Origin: Haliea sp.
Lineage (GTDB): Bacteria; Pseudomonadota; Gammaproteobacteria; Pseudomonadales; Halieaceae
DNA length: 64,000 nucleotides
Assembly: GCA_016704305.1 (NCBI GenBank)
Contig: JADJAL010000008.1
Location: forward strand, 62,001 to 126,000
Direction of reading: 5' to 3'
In this document: piece by piece, positions 18,227-29,099 of the stretch
Numbering within the stretch: the stretch's first letter is position 1
Layout of the letters: the number at the start of each line of letters is the position of its first letter
Made by a program: the position numbers and the translations under genes
Notes under the pieces: generated by a model
What the model was told of the DNA's origin: nothing
Databases searched by the model: none
Seen by the model: the letters and a program-made list of their open reading frames with translations, nothing else

Positions 18227-19999
18227 ATGCCCGGTTTTGAACAATCGATGTTGTTGTTGCTGGCGGCCGTGATCCTGGTTCCGCTGGCGGCGCGCCTGGG
18301 ACTCGGTGCGGTGCTCGGGTATTTGGTTGCCGGTGTGATCGTCGGCCCCTGGGGGTTCGGCGTGATCGGGCAGGTCGAGGAGATCCTGCACGTGGCGGAG
18401 TTTGGCGTCATCCTGCTGCTGTTCGTGATCGGCCTGGAACTGCGGCCGACGCGGCTGTGGGCGCTGCGCAAGGCGATCTTCGGTTTTGGCAGTGCGCAGG
18501 TGCTGGGCAGCGCGCTGCTGCTGATGGGTTTCTCGCTGCTGATCGGCCAGCCGCTGACCACCGCTGCGGTCGTCGGGCTGGTGCTTGCGCTGTCCTCCAC
18601 TGCATTCGCATTGCAGTTGATCGCCGAACGCGGCGAGATGACCTCGCGCTGGGGCCGTTCGGCCTTCGGCACCCTGCTGTTCCAGGATCTCGCGGCAGTG
18701 CCGCTGTTGGCCCTGCTGCCGCTGTTGGGCACCCGCACAGACACGGCCGGCGTCGACTGGCCGCAAATCCTGCTCTCCGTTGGCGTGCTGCTCGCCGTGC
18801 TGTTCGGGGGGCGATTTGTGTTGCGCCAGGTGCTGCGCGTGGCGGCGCGCAGCCACGTGCGGGAAATTCTCACCGCGACGGCGCTGCTGGTGGCCTTCGG
18901 CATGGCTTTCCTGCTCGGCGCCGCCGGGCTCTCGATGGCGCTCGGGGCGTTTATCGCCGGCGTATTGCTGGCCGATTCCGAATTTCGCCACCAGTTGGAG
19001 GCCGATATCGAACCCTTCAAGGGGTTGCTGCTCGGCCTGTTTTTCATCGCGGTGGGGATGTCCTTGAATGTCGGGCTGGTGGCCTCCGATACCGGCAGTG
19101 TGCTGCTGCTGATCGCGGCGATCGTCGTGATCAAAATCGCCGTGTTGTTCCTGCTGGGACGCTGGAACGGCCTTGCGCCAAGGGAGTCGCTCAAGCTGGG
19201 CATTGCACTGTCGCAGGGCGGGGAGTTCGCGTTCGTGCTGTTCAGCGCGGCGCTGGCGGCGGGCGTGATGTCGGCCGAGCAGGTGGAGCTGCACAGCGTG
19301 GCGGTGTCGCTCTCCATGGTGGTGACGCCGCTGCTGTTCATCGCCTTCGACCGTTTCGATAGGCAGTCCGCAGAGAAGCCCGAGTTCGACCAGATTGAAG
19401 ACGACAATACGCCGGTGATCATCGTCGGTTTCGGGCGTTTCGGGCAGGTAGTGGCGCGTATTCTGAGCGCGATGAAAATCCCGTTCACCGCGCTGGATGC
19501 CAGCCCCCAGCAGGTGGATTTCGTGCGCGAGTATGGCAACGAGATTTACTACGGCGATGGCTCGCGCATCGATCTGCTCGAAGCCGCCGGTGCGCACCGC
19601 GCGAAAATCCTGGTGTTGGCGATAGACGATGTGGAATCCTCGGTGACCGCCGCCACGGTGATACGCTCGCATTTTCCCGCGCTGCAGGTGTTTGCGCGGG
19701 CGCGCAATCGCAAGCATGCATATCGCCTGATGGATCTGGGCGTGCAGGTTATCAGGCGGGAAACATTCCTGTCGGCCGCCGATATGGGCCGCTCTGTGCT
19801 GGAGCACCTTGGGATAGAGCCGGGGCAGGCGCGTGCTGCGGTGAAGCGGTTTACCGAACACGACGAGCGCCACCTCAACCTGTACCACAGCATGCACAAT
19901 GACGAGGAAAAAATGCGCGAACTGGCCAAGGAGGGCGCCCGCGAGCTGGAGGAGATGTTTGCCCGCGACGCCAGCGAAATGACGCACACCAACGCATGA
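18227..19999 (+). CDS. Kef-type monovalent cation:proton antiporter (CPA2) with RCK domain
   Basis: The protein is 590 residues. About 12 hydrophobic segments fill residues 1-385, starting MPGFEQSMLLLLAAVILVPL, with the CPA2 signature VLGYLVAGVIVGP and FGVILLLFVIGLEL. A TrkA-N/RCK Rossmann domain follows (VIIVGFGRFGQVVARIL, ~398), typical of KefB/KefC, which export potassium in exchange for protons in response to glutathione adducts. An acidic helical tail ends the protein. No KefF/G ancillary oxidoreductase is adjacent, although a pirin gene follows 28 bases downstream. The family is clear; B versus C assignment is not possible. Confidence 0.94.
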   Translation: MPGFEQSMLLLLAAVILVPLAARLGLGAVLGYLVAGVIVGPWGFGVIGQVEEILHVAEFGVILLLFVIGLELRPTRLWALRKAIFGFGSAQVLGSALLLMGFSLLIGQPLTTAAVVGLVLALSSTAFALQLIAERGEMTSRWGRSAFGTLLFQDLAAVPLLALLPLLGTRTDTAGVDWPQILLSVGVLLAVLFGGRFVLRQVLRVAARSHVREILTATALLVAFGMAFLLGAAGLSMALGAFIAGVLLADSEFRHQLEADIEPFKGLLLGLFFIAVGMSLNVGLVASDTGSVLLLIAAIVVIKIAVLFLLGRWNGLAPRESLKLGIALSQGGEFAFVLFSAALAAGVMSAEQVELHSVAVSLSMVVTPLLFIAFDRFDRQSAEKPEFDQIEDDNTPVIIVGFGRFGQVVARILSAMKIPFTALDASPQQVDFVREYGNEIYYGDGSRIDLLEAAGAHRAKILVLAIDDVESSVTAATVIRSHFPALQVFARARNRKHAYRLMDLGVQVIRRETFLSAADMGRSVLEHLGIEPGQARAAVKRFTEHDERHLNLYHSMHNDEEKMRELAKEGARELEEMFARDASEMTHTNA

Positions 20000-20027
20000 A
20001 CGACTGAGGAGATCAAAGGAGAACGAC

Positions 20028-20930
20028 ATGAGTTATGTCAATGCAGATGAAGCCGCTTGCCAACAACACAAGGGCGCGATTGCGCTGTTGATCGAACCGC
20101 GCGCCGCTGACCTCGGTGAGTTCACCGTGCGCCGCGCGCTGCCGTCGCGCGAGCGCCGCATGGTCGGCCCCTTCGTGTTCTTCGACCACATGGGGCCGGC
20201 CGAATTTCCGCCGGGCAAGGGCATCGCGGTGCGGCCGCATCCCCACATCGGCATCGCGACGATCACCTACCTGTTCGAGGGCGAGATCATGCACCGCGAC
20301 AGCCTCGGCGTGGTCCAGCCGATTCGCGCCGGTGCCGTCAACCTGATGGTGGCGGGGCGTGGCATTGTGCACTCCGAACGCGCCGGGGCGGATCTCGAAG
20401 AGGTTTCGCACCTGCACGGCATACAGAGCTGGATCGCGCTGCCCGTGGATGAACAGGAATGTGAACCCGCGTTCACCCACTACAGTGCCGATGAACTGCC
20501 GAGCGTGGCGCAGGGCGGTGCCACGGTGCGCATCATCATGGGGTCTGCCTACGGCGAGCGCTCACCGGTGAACACCTTCTCCGAGACGCTGTACCTGGAT
20601 TGCGACATCAAGGCAGGTGCGGAACTGACCCTGCCGACGCACGCTGAGGAGCTGGCGTTTTACGTGGCCGTCGGTTCAGTAGCAGTGGATGGGCAAGTAA
20701 TCGCGACCGGCGCGATGGCCGTCGCGTGTCCAGGCCGCGCGCTGACGCTGCGCGCCGAGAGCGACAGTCGCGTAATGGTGATCGGCGGCGCGAATATCGG
20801 CGAGCGGCACATTTACTGGAACTTCGTGTCCGATTCGCTGGCCCGAATTGAACAGGCGAAGCAGGACTGGCGCGACGGCAAGTTCGCGGGCGTGCCGGGC
20901 GATGCGGAATTTATTCCGCTGCCCGACTGA
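20028..20930 (+). CDS. Pirin family protein
   Basis: This 300-residue bicupin protein has an N-terminal cupin holding the iron-site motif: RPHPHIGIATITYLFEGEI with paired His, then MHRDSLG and RGIVHSERAGADLEE with the third His and Glu. The C-terminal cupin (~170-285) lacks metal ligands, as usual. Bacterial pirins include quercetin dioxygenases and modulators of enzymes such as pyruvate dehydrogenase; the role here is unknown. AAAGGAGAACGAC precedes the ATG at 20028. It follows the Kef-type gene closely and is probably co-transcribed, suggesting a redox or stress link. Confidence 0.95.
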   Translation: MSYVNADEAACQQHKGAIALLIEPRAADLGEFTVRRALPSRERRMVGPFVFFDHMGPAEFPPGKGIAVRPHPHIGIATITYLFEGEIMHRDSLGVVQPIRAGAVNLMVAGRGIVHSERAGADLEEVSHLHGIQSWIALPVDEQECEPAFTHYSADELPSVAQGGATVRIIMGSAYGERSPVNTFSETLYLDCDIKAGAELTLPTHAEELAFYVAVGSVAVDGQVIATGAMAVACPGRALTLRAESDSRVMVIGGANIGERHIYWNFVSDSLARIEQAKQDWRDGKFAGVPGDAEFIPLPD

Positions 20931-21011
20931 ACCGTAGGCCACTGGCTGCATCGCCCGTGGCCATTGCCGCGCCGCCAGCGCAGCGGGGTTCCGTGCTCAA
21001 TTACCAGGCGC

Positions 21012-24000
21012 TCAAGCGGTGGTGGCCAGCAACTGCTCTGGCTGGTTCACTTCCTTGCGACGGTTGGAGGCCAGTACCAGGTACACACTCGGCAATACAA
21101 ACAGTGTGAACAGCGTGCCGATGATCATGCCGGCCACCAGGATGATGCCGATGCTGTTGCGCGCCTCGGCGCCCGCGCCCGTCACCAGCACCAGCGGGAA
21201 GTGGCCCACCACGGTCGCGCCGGTCGTCATCAACACCGGGCGCAAGCGCACGCTGGCGCCTTCGATGATGGCCTCCAGCTTGCTCAAACCCTGTTCCTGC
21301 AGGTGGTTGGCAAACTCGACGATCAGGATTCCATTCTTCGCGACCAGCCCCACCAGCGTGATGAAGCCGATCTGCGAGTAGATGTTGATCGTCGTCCAGC
21401 CCGAGGAACGTGAACATCAGCGCGCCGGACAGCGCCAGCGGCACGCAGCCCAACAGCACCACCAGTGGGTCGCGCAGGCTGTTGAACAGCACCACCAGCA
21501 CCAGGAACACGAACGCGAGTGCGAACGCCAGTGCGCCAAACAGGGTGTTGCCTTCCTGGCGGATCTGCCGCGATTCGCCGGCGTAGTCCACAACGTAGTC
21601 GGCCGGCAGTATTTTTGCCGCGGCGTCCTCCACCGCCTGTAGCCCCTGTTCCTTGGTATACGCCGGAATCATGCCGGCGTAGATCGTGAAGGAGTTGCGC
21701 TGCTGGAACTTGCTCAGCGCACGCGGTCCGATGCGCTCTTCCACCGTCGCCAGCGACGAAAATGGCACCGTGGCTCCACTGGGCGTTTGAATCTGGATCT
21801 GCTGCACCAGCTGTGCATCGAGGCGGCCCGCATCCTCCACCATCGGCACCACCCGGTACGCCTTGCCATCCAGGTCGAAGCGGTTGACGTAGTCGCCTGA
21901 CAGATAAGTGGATAGCTGCTGGCTGACATCCTCCACCGTCAGGCCGAGATCGGCGATGCGATCGCGATCCAGTTCGAAGTGGGTCTGCGGGAAATCCAGC
22001 TTGAGATCCGTGTCGGCAAACAGGAACAGGTTGGTGGCATACGCGGCGTCCAGCAATTTTTGCGCGTAGGGCTCCATCTCCTCCACGGTCGCCGGGGCGG
22101 TCACCACCAGTTCAACCGAGAACTGGCCGGCGCTCGGTAGCGGTGGAAAGAGATTGGGGAACGCGCGCAGGCCGGGAATCTGCGCCAGCTTGCCGAAGGT
22201 GGATTGCAGCAGATCCATCGGCGTCTCGTCGCGCTGCTTCGGGTCCACAAATTCCTGGCCGCCGAATGCGCCGTTGGGACTGAGCACCTGCCACATGAAA
22301 GTTGCGCCCGGCAGGTTGTTCATCACGTCCACCACGTCGTGCATATGGCGATGGGTGTATTCCAGGGAGGCCTCGGGCGGCGCCTCGGACACCACGAAGA
22401 TCGAGCTCTCGTCCTCGATCGGCGCCAGTTCCTGCTGTGACATCAGCAAAAACGGCACGGCCAGCACGGAAAAGAACAGGCCGAAGCCGAGAATCTGTGG
22501 CGTCCAGCCGAGGCTGCGCGCCAACAGGCGTTCGTAACGCTCGCGCACCCAGTCGAAGCGCGTGTTGACCCACAGCGTCATGCGGCCCTCCTCGCCGCGC
22601 GGCGGGCAGGCATAGGCGCTCATGATCGGCGACAGCGTGAGCGCGACAAGGCCCGAGATCAGCACCGCCACGGCGAGCGTGAACGCGAACTCCTTGATCA
22701 ATACGCCCGTCAGGCCCGACAGGAAACCGACCGGCAGGTACACGGCGGCCAGCGTAATCGTCATGCCGATGATGGGCGTCAACAGTTGCCGCGAGCTGGC
22801 CAATGCTGCCTCGCGCCTGCTCATCCCCTCGCGCATGAAGCGCGCGACGTTCTCCACCACCACGATCGCGTCGTCCACCACCAGGCCCACGGACAGCACA
22901 ATGGCGAGCACCGTCAGCAGGTTGAACGAAAAGCCCATCGCATAAATCGTCGCCATCGCGCCCAGCAGCGAGATCGGAATAGTGACCAGCGGTACCAGTG
23001 CGCTGCGCAGCGAGCCCATGAACAGCAACACGACGATGCCGACCAGCAGCACGGTTTCCGCCAGCGTGATGAAAATCTCCTTCAGCGCGTCGCGCATGTA
23101 CAGGGTGCCGTCGTAGCCCACGGTGATTTCCATGCCATCGGGCAGCGTCGCGTTGATCTGGTCCAGTACGCCGTACAAGTGGTTGCCGATTTGCAGTTCA
23201 TTGGCGCCCGGCAGGCCGTACACAGCGAGGTAAATGGTGTCGCGCTGGCTGATGCGCGCGATCTCTTCGCCCTCCACTTCCCCGAGTTCCACGCGGGCGA
23301 CGTCGCTGATGCGCACGATCGCGCCGTCGACATTCCTGACCACCAGGTTTTCAAAGTCCTGCCGGGTCTGCAGGGTGGCGCTGGTTTGCAGGTCGATGCG
23401 CTGTTGCGCGTTTTCAGTGCGGCCAATCGGCGCGATCACGTTGTTGCTGGCCAGCGCCTGGTGCACCTGCTCGGCGCTGACGTTGAAGTAATTCAGCTTT
23501 GCCGGGTCCAGCCAGATGCGCATGGCGGGGACCCTGCCACCGATGATGGGTACGTGCTGTACGCCGGGAATCGACGACATCACCGGCACCACGTAGCGCG
23601 TCATGTAGTCGGTGACCTCGGCCACCGAGCGGCCGGCCAGGTTCACATCCAGGTAGAAAATAGCATTCGACGCATCGGTGCGCTCTACCTCGACGGCCGG
23701 GTCCTCGGCGCCCGCAGGGAGTTCGAAACGGATCTGGCCCAGGCGCGCCGTGAGTTCCGCCAGCGCCAGTGTGCTGCTCTCGTTCAGCTTCAACCACACT
23801 TTGACCCGGCTCAAGCCGGCGGTCGTGGTGGAGTCGACATAGTCCACGCCGGGTATCGTGGCGGCGGCGCGCTCGATCGGGTCCGTCACAAAGCCCTGCA
23901 CGGTAGCCGCCGCGGCGCCGACGTACGGTGTCGTGATGATCAGCGAGGCGCTTTCGATTTCCGGGAACTCCAGCACCGGCATTTCCACCGCGGCGCGCAC

Positions 24001-24096
24001 GCCAAGCAGCACCAGCACCAGGGAGATGACCACGGCCAGCAGCGGGCGCTGGACGAAGATATCCAGCGCATTCGGTTTACCCAGTGGATTGTTCAA
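21012..24096 (-). CDS. RND efflux transporter permease (HAE1 type), one frameshift
   Basis: This is a roughly 1,025-residue inner-membrane proton-driven drug exporter. The start MNNPLGKPNALDIFVQRPLL leads into TM1. The proton-relay signature SVGLVVDDAIVVVENVARFM lies in TM4. A frame break sits at 21396-21397, where an extra base turns GLTTIN into GLDDDQ. The true C-terminus continues as GLVAKNGILIVEFANHLQEQ and ends at 21012, whereas the uncorrected frame runs to 21001. The gene overlaps nothing and lies 26 bases downstream of its adaptor. There is no TolC-type outer-membrane partner here, so it must use one encoded elsewhere. Confidence 0.95.
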
Positions 24097-24122
24097 TGCT
24101 TCACCTCAGCGCGCTGCCGCCG

Positions 24123-25271
24123 CTATTGTTCCGGTTCCGGTGGTTGATCGACAACGTGCACCAATATGCCATCCTGCAATTTGAAGGCGCCGATGGCCGC
24201 GACGCGCTCGCCGGCTTGCAGCCCGCCGAGGACCAGAATGTCGCTGCCATCCACGCCGCCGACAACCACTTCCCTGCGAGTCGCCCGGTAGGGAGCGGCA
24301 GCGCCAGCCTCGGCGTCGTTCAGCACATACACCGACGCACCGAAATTGGTTTTGCGCACGGCGCTGGCAGGCAGGCGGAATACCCCGCTTTTTACGCCTG
24401 TCACGACTTCAACGTCGACCACCGAACCCGCTTTCAACGCCGGTGGTGGGTCGGCGAGCAGCGCGCGGTAACCCAGGCTGCGCGAGTCGGCCGCGACGCG
24501 GGCGTCAGCGGAAATGACCTTAGCCGTCAGCGGGCCTCCCTGCAGCGCGCGTCCGGATACCAGCACGGTGTCGCCCGGCGCCAGATTCAGTTTGTCCTGC
24601 GGCAGCTTGAAATCCACCCAGTATTCGCGCGCTTCGCCAGTCAGCGTGCTGATCACCGTGTTCGCGGCAAGGAACTGGCCCACTTCGAGCGTGTGCAGGC
24701 TGGTGGAGGCGTCGAACGGGGCCTGCAGTGTCTTCTTGGCAATGGCTGCCGAGAGCGCCGCGGCATTGGCCAGCAGCACATCCCGGTTGGCCATCGCTAT
24801 GTCGTAGTCGTTCTTGCTGACCAGGCTCTTCGCCAGCAACTCCGCGCGCCGTTTCAGCTCCAGTTCAGCCAGCTTGAGTTGGGCACGGGTGGCGTTCAGC
24901 TGCGCTTCCTCCTCGCTGCTGTCCAGTTGCAACAGGAGCTGCCCCTGCTTGACGCGGTCGCCGCCGACGAAGCCGAGTTGGCTGATCTTGCCGTCGACCT
25001 CGGTGCGCAGCTCCAGGTTCTGCGTGGCGCGTAGCTCGCCAATGGTGCGGTAGGTTTGTCGCCACTCGCCCGGCTGTGCCGTGAGCGCCGTGACAGACTC
25101 CGAGCGCTCCGGAAACGAATTGGCGAAGGCTATCGCCTGTTGTACCTGCATGAACTTCAGGCCGCCCAGCACGGCTACGACCAGCGCGCACGCCAGTAGC
25201 AGCCACAGCCATCGCTTTCCGGACGCGCGGGGTTTTGCGTGCCGTGCGCCAATTGCATCAGCCATTGTCAT
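24123..25271 (-). CDS. RND efflux periplasmic adaptor (membrane fusion protein)
   Basis: The product is 382 residues. A membrane anchor at ~20-40 (WLWLLLACALVVAVLGGLKF) is followed by the lipoyl/hairpin pattern LRTEVDGKISQLGFVGGDRVKQGQLLLQLD, a coiled-coil (ARAQLKLAELELKRRAELL) and beta-barrel domains ending in DILVLGGLQAGERVAAIGAF. It bridges the RND permease to an outer-membrane channel. It is transcribed first, ahead of the permease. A TAGAAT-like -10 element is visible on the minus strand at 25292-25297, but no convincing -35. No local regulator is encoded. Confidence 0.94.
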   Translation of the reverse strand: MTMADAIGARHAKPRASGKRWLWLLLACALVVAVLGGLKFMQVQQAIAFANSFPERSESVTALTAQPGEWRQTYRTIGELRATQNLELRTEVDGKISQLGFVGGDRVKQGQLLLQLDSSEEEAQLNATRAQLKLAELELKRRAELLAKSLVSKNDYDIAMANRDVLLANAAALSAAIAKKTLQAPFDASTSLHTLEVGQFLAANTVISTLTGEAREYWVDFKLPQDKLNLAPGDTVLVSGRALQGGPLTAKVISADARVAADSRSLGYRALLADPPPALKAGSVVDVEVVTGVKSGVFRLPASAVRKTNFGASVYVLNDAEAGAAAPYRATRREVVVGGVDGSDILVLGGLQAGERVAAIGAFKLQDGILVHVVDQPPEPEQ

Positions 25272-25450
25272 TCTCCGGTATCAAGCGGGGTATTCTACCG
25301 GCAGACGGTGTAATTTGAAGCGCACTATTCGCATAGCAGCCGTCTGGCGTCACTCAGCATGAGAGTTGCGATGGCAGAATTGGCCGGGCACGGCATGCCA
25401 AGCCCTTGAGTATGCTGTAATCTTGGACCGCTAACAGGCATTCATGATAG

Positions 25451-26545
25451 GAGTATGGTGTCATAGACAATAAAGCATATTCGCCAGGCAGCGACAGAAA
25501 ACCGGCGGAGACGAATGACCCTGAGCTGCGTCCACCCGCCCGACGCGACGAAAGTGCGCCACGCGCTATCGTTAAATCCACCATCGTAAATTGTGTCGCC
25601 TATCAAAACGGTAAGCGCCTTGAAGCGTTCCCGATTGACGATATCAGCGAGATCATCAAAGAGCCGGACATTTTCCTCTGGATCGGACTCTACGAGCCGG
25701 ACAACGCGTTGCTCGACAAAATGCAGGAGGAGTTTGGCCTGCATGAACTCGCCATGGAGGATGCGCGGGCTGCGCACCAACGCCCAAAGCTGGAGACTTA
25801 CGGTGAATCGATTTTTATCGTCGTAAAAACGGCGACGCTGGTCGAAAACAAGATCGTCTTTGGCGAGACGCATTTTTTTGCCGGCAAGAATTACCTCATC
25901 ACGTTGCGCCATGGAGTCTCCAAAAGCCACTCATCCATTCGCGCGAACTGTGAGAACCATCCGCAGAAGCTGGCGCTCGGCACGGGTTATGCGCTGTACG
26001 CGCTGCTCGATGCGATCGTGGACAACTATCTGTTGGCGCTGACGGAGTTGCACACCCAGTTCACCCAGCTCGAGGCAGACATATTTGATGACAGCATGTC
26101 CACGGACACGCTGCAGCGCATTTACAGCATCAAGCGCGAATTGATGCTGCTGCGCGACGCCGCGCAGCCCTTTGTCGATATCTGCCACGAACTCATGCGC
26201 TTTCATGAGGACGTCATCCCAAAATCCATCCGTGTCTACCTGCGCGATGTACAGGATCATGCGCGGCGCGTGATGGAAAGCTGCGATAACATGCGTGAAA
26301 TGCTGGTCAGCGCGATGCAGATCAATCTTGCCATGGTCTCGATTGGCCAGAATGACGTGGTGAAGCAATTGGCCGGTTGGGGCGCCATTCTCGCCATTCC
26401 CACTGTGGTGTTCAGCCTCTACGGGATGAACTTTGAGTACATGCCGGAGCTGAAATGGCATTACAGCTATTTTGCTGTGGTTGGATCGACGGTCGTGGCA
26501 TGTATTGGCCTGCGCAGAAAACTGAAAAAGGCGAACTGGCTGTAG
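25451..26545 (+). CDS. CorA-type divalent metal transporter
   Basis: Homology-like sequence begins near IVKSTIVNCVAYQNGKRLEA (about 25571) and runs to 26545. It includes the CorA cytoplasmic funnel (FLWIGLYEPDNALLDKMQEE), two C-terminal membrane helices and the pore motif YGMNFEYMPELKW with the invariant GMN. Members move Mg2+, Co2+ or Zn2+. The start is unclear: in this frame no ATG, GTG or TTG lies between the stop at 25448 and 25571. An ATG with a TAGGAG ribosome site at 25455 is in another frame, so a one-base error near 25460 is likely. The start given is the limit of the open frame. Confidence 0.88.
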   Translation, partial: EYGVIDNKAYSPGSDRKPAETNDPELRPPARRDESAPRAIVKSTIVNCVAYQNGKRLEAFPIDDISEIIKEPDIFLWIGLYEPDNALLDKMQEEFGLHELAMEDARAAHQRPKLETYGESIFIVVKTATLVENKIVFGETHFFAGKNYLITLRHGVSKSHSSIRANCENHPQKLALGTGYALYALLDAIVDNYLLALTELHTQFTQLEADIFDDSMSTDTLQRIYSIKRELMLLRDAAQPFVDICHELMRFHEDVIPKSIRVYLRDVQDHARRVMESCDNMREMLVSAMQINLAMVSIGQNDVVKQLAGWGAILAIPTVVFSLYGMNFEYMPELKWHYSYFAVVGSTVVACIGLRRKLKKANWL

Positions 26546-26598
26546 GGACAAAAGAGACGAGTCCGGTGACCCTGAATGTATTCCACTAACCGACTGAT

Positions 26599-27183
26599 AT
26601 GGATAAGCACATGAACCGAGATGCCAAACCTGACCACCCCATCCACGCGTTGTTTATCAAGCGACACAGTCCCTACGCGTTTGACCCGGCGCGGCCGGTG
26701 GACGTCGCGACCGTAAACGCCCTGTTCGAAGCCGCGCGCTGGACCATGTCATCCTATAACGCGCAACCCTGGCGCTACATCGTCGGCATCCGGGATGACG
26801 GCACCGACACATGGCAGAAAGTGCACGACTGCCTGGTGGAGGGCAATCAGCCCTGGGCCAAAAATGCGCCGGTGCTGGTGTTGGGCCTGGTCAAAACGAC
26901 CTTTGCGCACAACGGCAATCCCAACAGCGCCGCCGAGCACGATCTCGGTGCGGCGTCGGCCTTTTTGACGCTGGAAGCGGTGTCGCGCGGCCTGTGTGTG
27001 CATCAGATGATCGGTATCGATCCGGACAAGGTCATCGCGACCTTTGCGCCAGGGCCGGACATCAAACCCCTGACGGCGCTGGCGATAGGGTACCAGGGCA
27101 ATCCTGAACATATTCCGGAGGCTTATGCGGCACGTGATGGGCGGCTGCGAGAGCGCCTGGCGCAGAGCGAGATTCTGTTGTAG
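26599..27183 (+). CDS. Nitroreductase family protein
   Basis: The product is 194 residues of the FMN-dependent nitroreductase fold. FIKRHSPYAFDPARPVD opens the domain, LFEAARWTMSSYNAQPWRYIV is the classic flavin-binding segment, and AAEHDLGAASAFLTLEAVSRG contributes the dimer helix. These cytosolic enzymes reduce nitro, quinone or related compounds with NAD(P)H; the natural substrate is unknown. It follows the CorA-type gene by 53 bases. An alternative start (MNRDAKP) lies four codons in. Confidence 0.93.
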   Translation: MDKHMNRDAKPDHPIHALFIKRHSPYAFDPARPVDVATVNALFEAARWTMSSYNAQPWRYIVGIRDDGTDTWQKVHDCLVEGNQPWAKNAPVLVLGLVKTTFAHNGNPNSAAEHDLGAASAFLTLEAVSRGLCVHQMIGIDPDKVIATFAPGPDIKPLTALAIGYQGNPEHIPEAYAARDGRLRERLAQSEILL

Positions 27184-27240
27184 TTCGCTGTAGCGACTGC
27201 CCGACCGCTTATGGGATGAAACACAGGGTATGCCATGCAG

Positions 27241-29041
27241 CTATTTTGGCGGGGACACTGCACTGCTGAATGGCATCACCCTGGAGCGGGACGCGTGATC
27301 TGCTTCAGTTAGTCGGTACAGCACCGCCCTCGGCGTGGCGCTTACGGTTTCGAAATATGTGCTGAAGTCGGCTGCTGCGGTTGCCTTCGCATGGTCTGGC
27401 GTATTGCGGACGAGATTGACCAGCAGATAGCGCGCACCGAGCGAGCGCAGGTGATTGGAGAGATCGGCGGCGTTGCCAAGATGGCGCTGTACGTCCGGAT
27501 AACGGCCTTTACCGAAGTGATCACCCAGGACAGGGGTGCCGAGATAGTAGATTTCATCTTCGAATCCCAACTGGTAAACCGTCCCGGACAACGGTTGATC
27601 CAGGGAATGCAATAGCTCAAAGCCCGGATAGGCTTCGTGCAGGAATGCGATGTGCTCCATGGAATTGGGCAATACCAACTCACCGATATCCTTGCGCGTG
27701 GATTTACCCCAATCCAGGATGATGACAAGCAGTACTATCACAAGCGCTGCAAGTTGCGCCTTCCCATGCAACCGCGCCCAATAGTTGGCAGCGATTTCGT
27801 AGCCGCGAAACAACGCAAACACCCGATGCAGGAAGTAACTCGATAGCAGCGCGAGCAGGGGATACACCGGCAACAGGTAACGTGCATACCCGGAAAAAAT
27901 CGACCACAGAATTACCGTGATGACTGACACCGCCATGCATGCCTTGACGACAGGCACGGATGATCGCCAGAACAGCAGGCTGCCGACACTCGGCAGCAGG
28001 TACCACGGCGGCAGGCTGCGCCGGCTCTCAAAATCCATGAACTGCCGTTGCACGTCCTCGGCATTCCACTGCCAGTAACCAAATACGGCACCACCGATTG
28101 GGTGTATCGGATCCCCGGACACCAGGAAATTGCGCACATACCAGAACAGGCCGGTGGCGCTGGCAATCAATACCGACAATGCCAGCGTCTTCCAGTTGCG
28201 CTCCACCAACAGGAATCCAATGGCGAGTGCGGGCAGGAAAAACATGGCCTGGTATTTGGTGCCCAGGGCGAGGCCGACAAAAAAGGCCGATAGCAGCACG
28301 AAGCGCTTCTGTCTTGCTATATAGCCGAATGCAAGGCTGGCGAACGCGCTGGAAATGTACAGCATCAGGCCCAGGTCGATGTCGGCCGTGTGCAGGCTCT
28401 CCCTGATCGCATAGACGAGAAATACGGATGACAACGCGGCAAACACCGAGGGGATATACATCCGAGCCACCGAGAACGTGAGCACTACTGCCAGCAGGCC
28501 GGTCAGTGCATGCAGCAGATGCGCGGTAATGTCATTCGCCACTATCAAGGGCAGCGGCATACAGCAGCTGCATATTGAACGGGAATAGCGGATAGCGCAG
28601 CCAATCCGCGACCACCAGTCGGCCTGATTCCGCCCACGCCAGTGCCGTCGGCAGATGGTAGGCAATCTCGTCCCAGCCCTGCGGCAGCTGCAATGGCCTG
28701 ACCATCGCGTTTGCCAGAAAGGCGGCGGCGGCACTGTAAATCAGTATCGATGGAGCGAGTCCCAAGCGACCGATTTTTATGCCTTCAAGGCCGGGTCTGG
28801 GGGTTGCGATACGGGAGACCAACCCCGGAATACAGAGCAGGATTCCGACAACGAGGATGGCCAGTATCGGGGGCGCCGTCAGCCAACCGAAGGCAGCAAT
28901 AATCACGAGCAGCAACGTAACCAGGCCCAACCCCGTGGTGGCCTGCAGTACTGCCAGGCCTGAATTTGGGATCGTTGCACATGCGCCCAGCAGCTTTGCC
29001 GTGACCAGCCTGCCCCAGCCCAGGATGGCGACCAGAAACAA
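27241..29041 (-). CDS. Polytopic membrane glycosyltransferase-like protein, one frameshift
   Basis: The gene is read in two frames joined at about 28547, where one extra T (minus strand) breaks LLYAAAL from IVANDITAHLLHALTG. The joined product is about 600 residues with roughly a dozen hydrophobic segments. The early periplasmic loop PQGWDEIAYHLPTALAWAES carries acidic residues typical of GT-C enzymes (PMT/ArnT-like, family 39), which move sugars from lipid carriers. A soluble C-terminal domain follows (from ~residue 440). The start is uncertain: the upstream frame continues to a TAA, and only a TTG at 29041 is available. No glycan genes are adjacent, so the target is unknown. Confidence 0.75.
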
Positions 29042-29099
29042 GCCCAGCAGTAAGTACTGCTCCAGGGCGTAGAGAAGTTTTGGGTCAAGTTAAGTTAGT

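Noticed and set aside
18116..20029. 637-codon open frame antisense to the Kef-type gene
   Set aside because: Translation is His/Gln/Arg-rich without domains and mirrors a well-supported transporter on the plus strand; a high-GC shadow frame.
22786..24147. 453-codon plus-strand frame over the RND permease
   Set aside because: His/Gln-rich antisense shadow of a conserved efflux pump.
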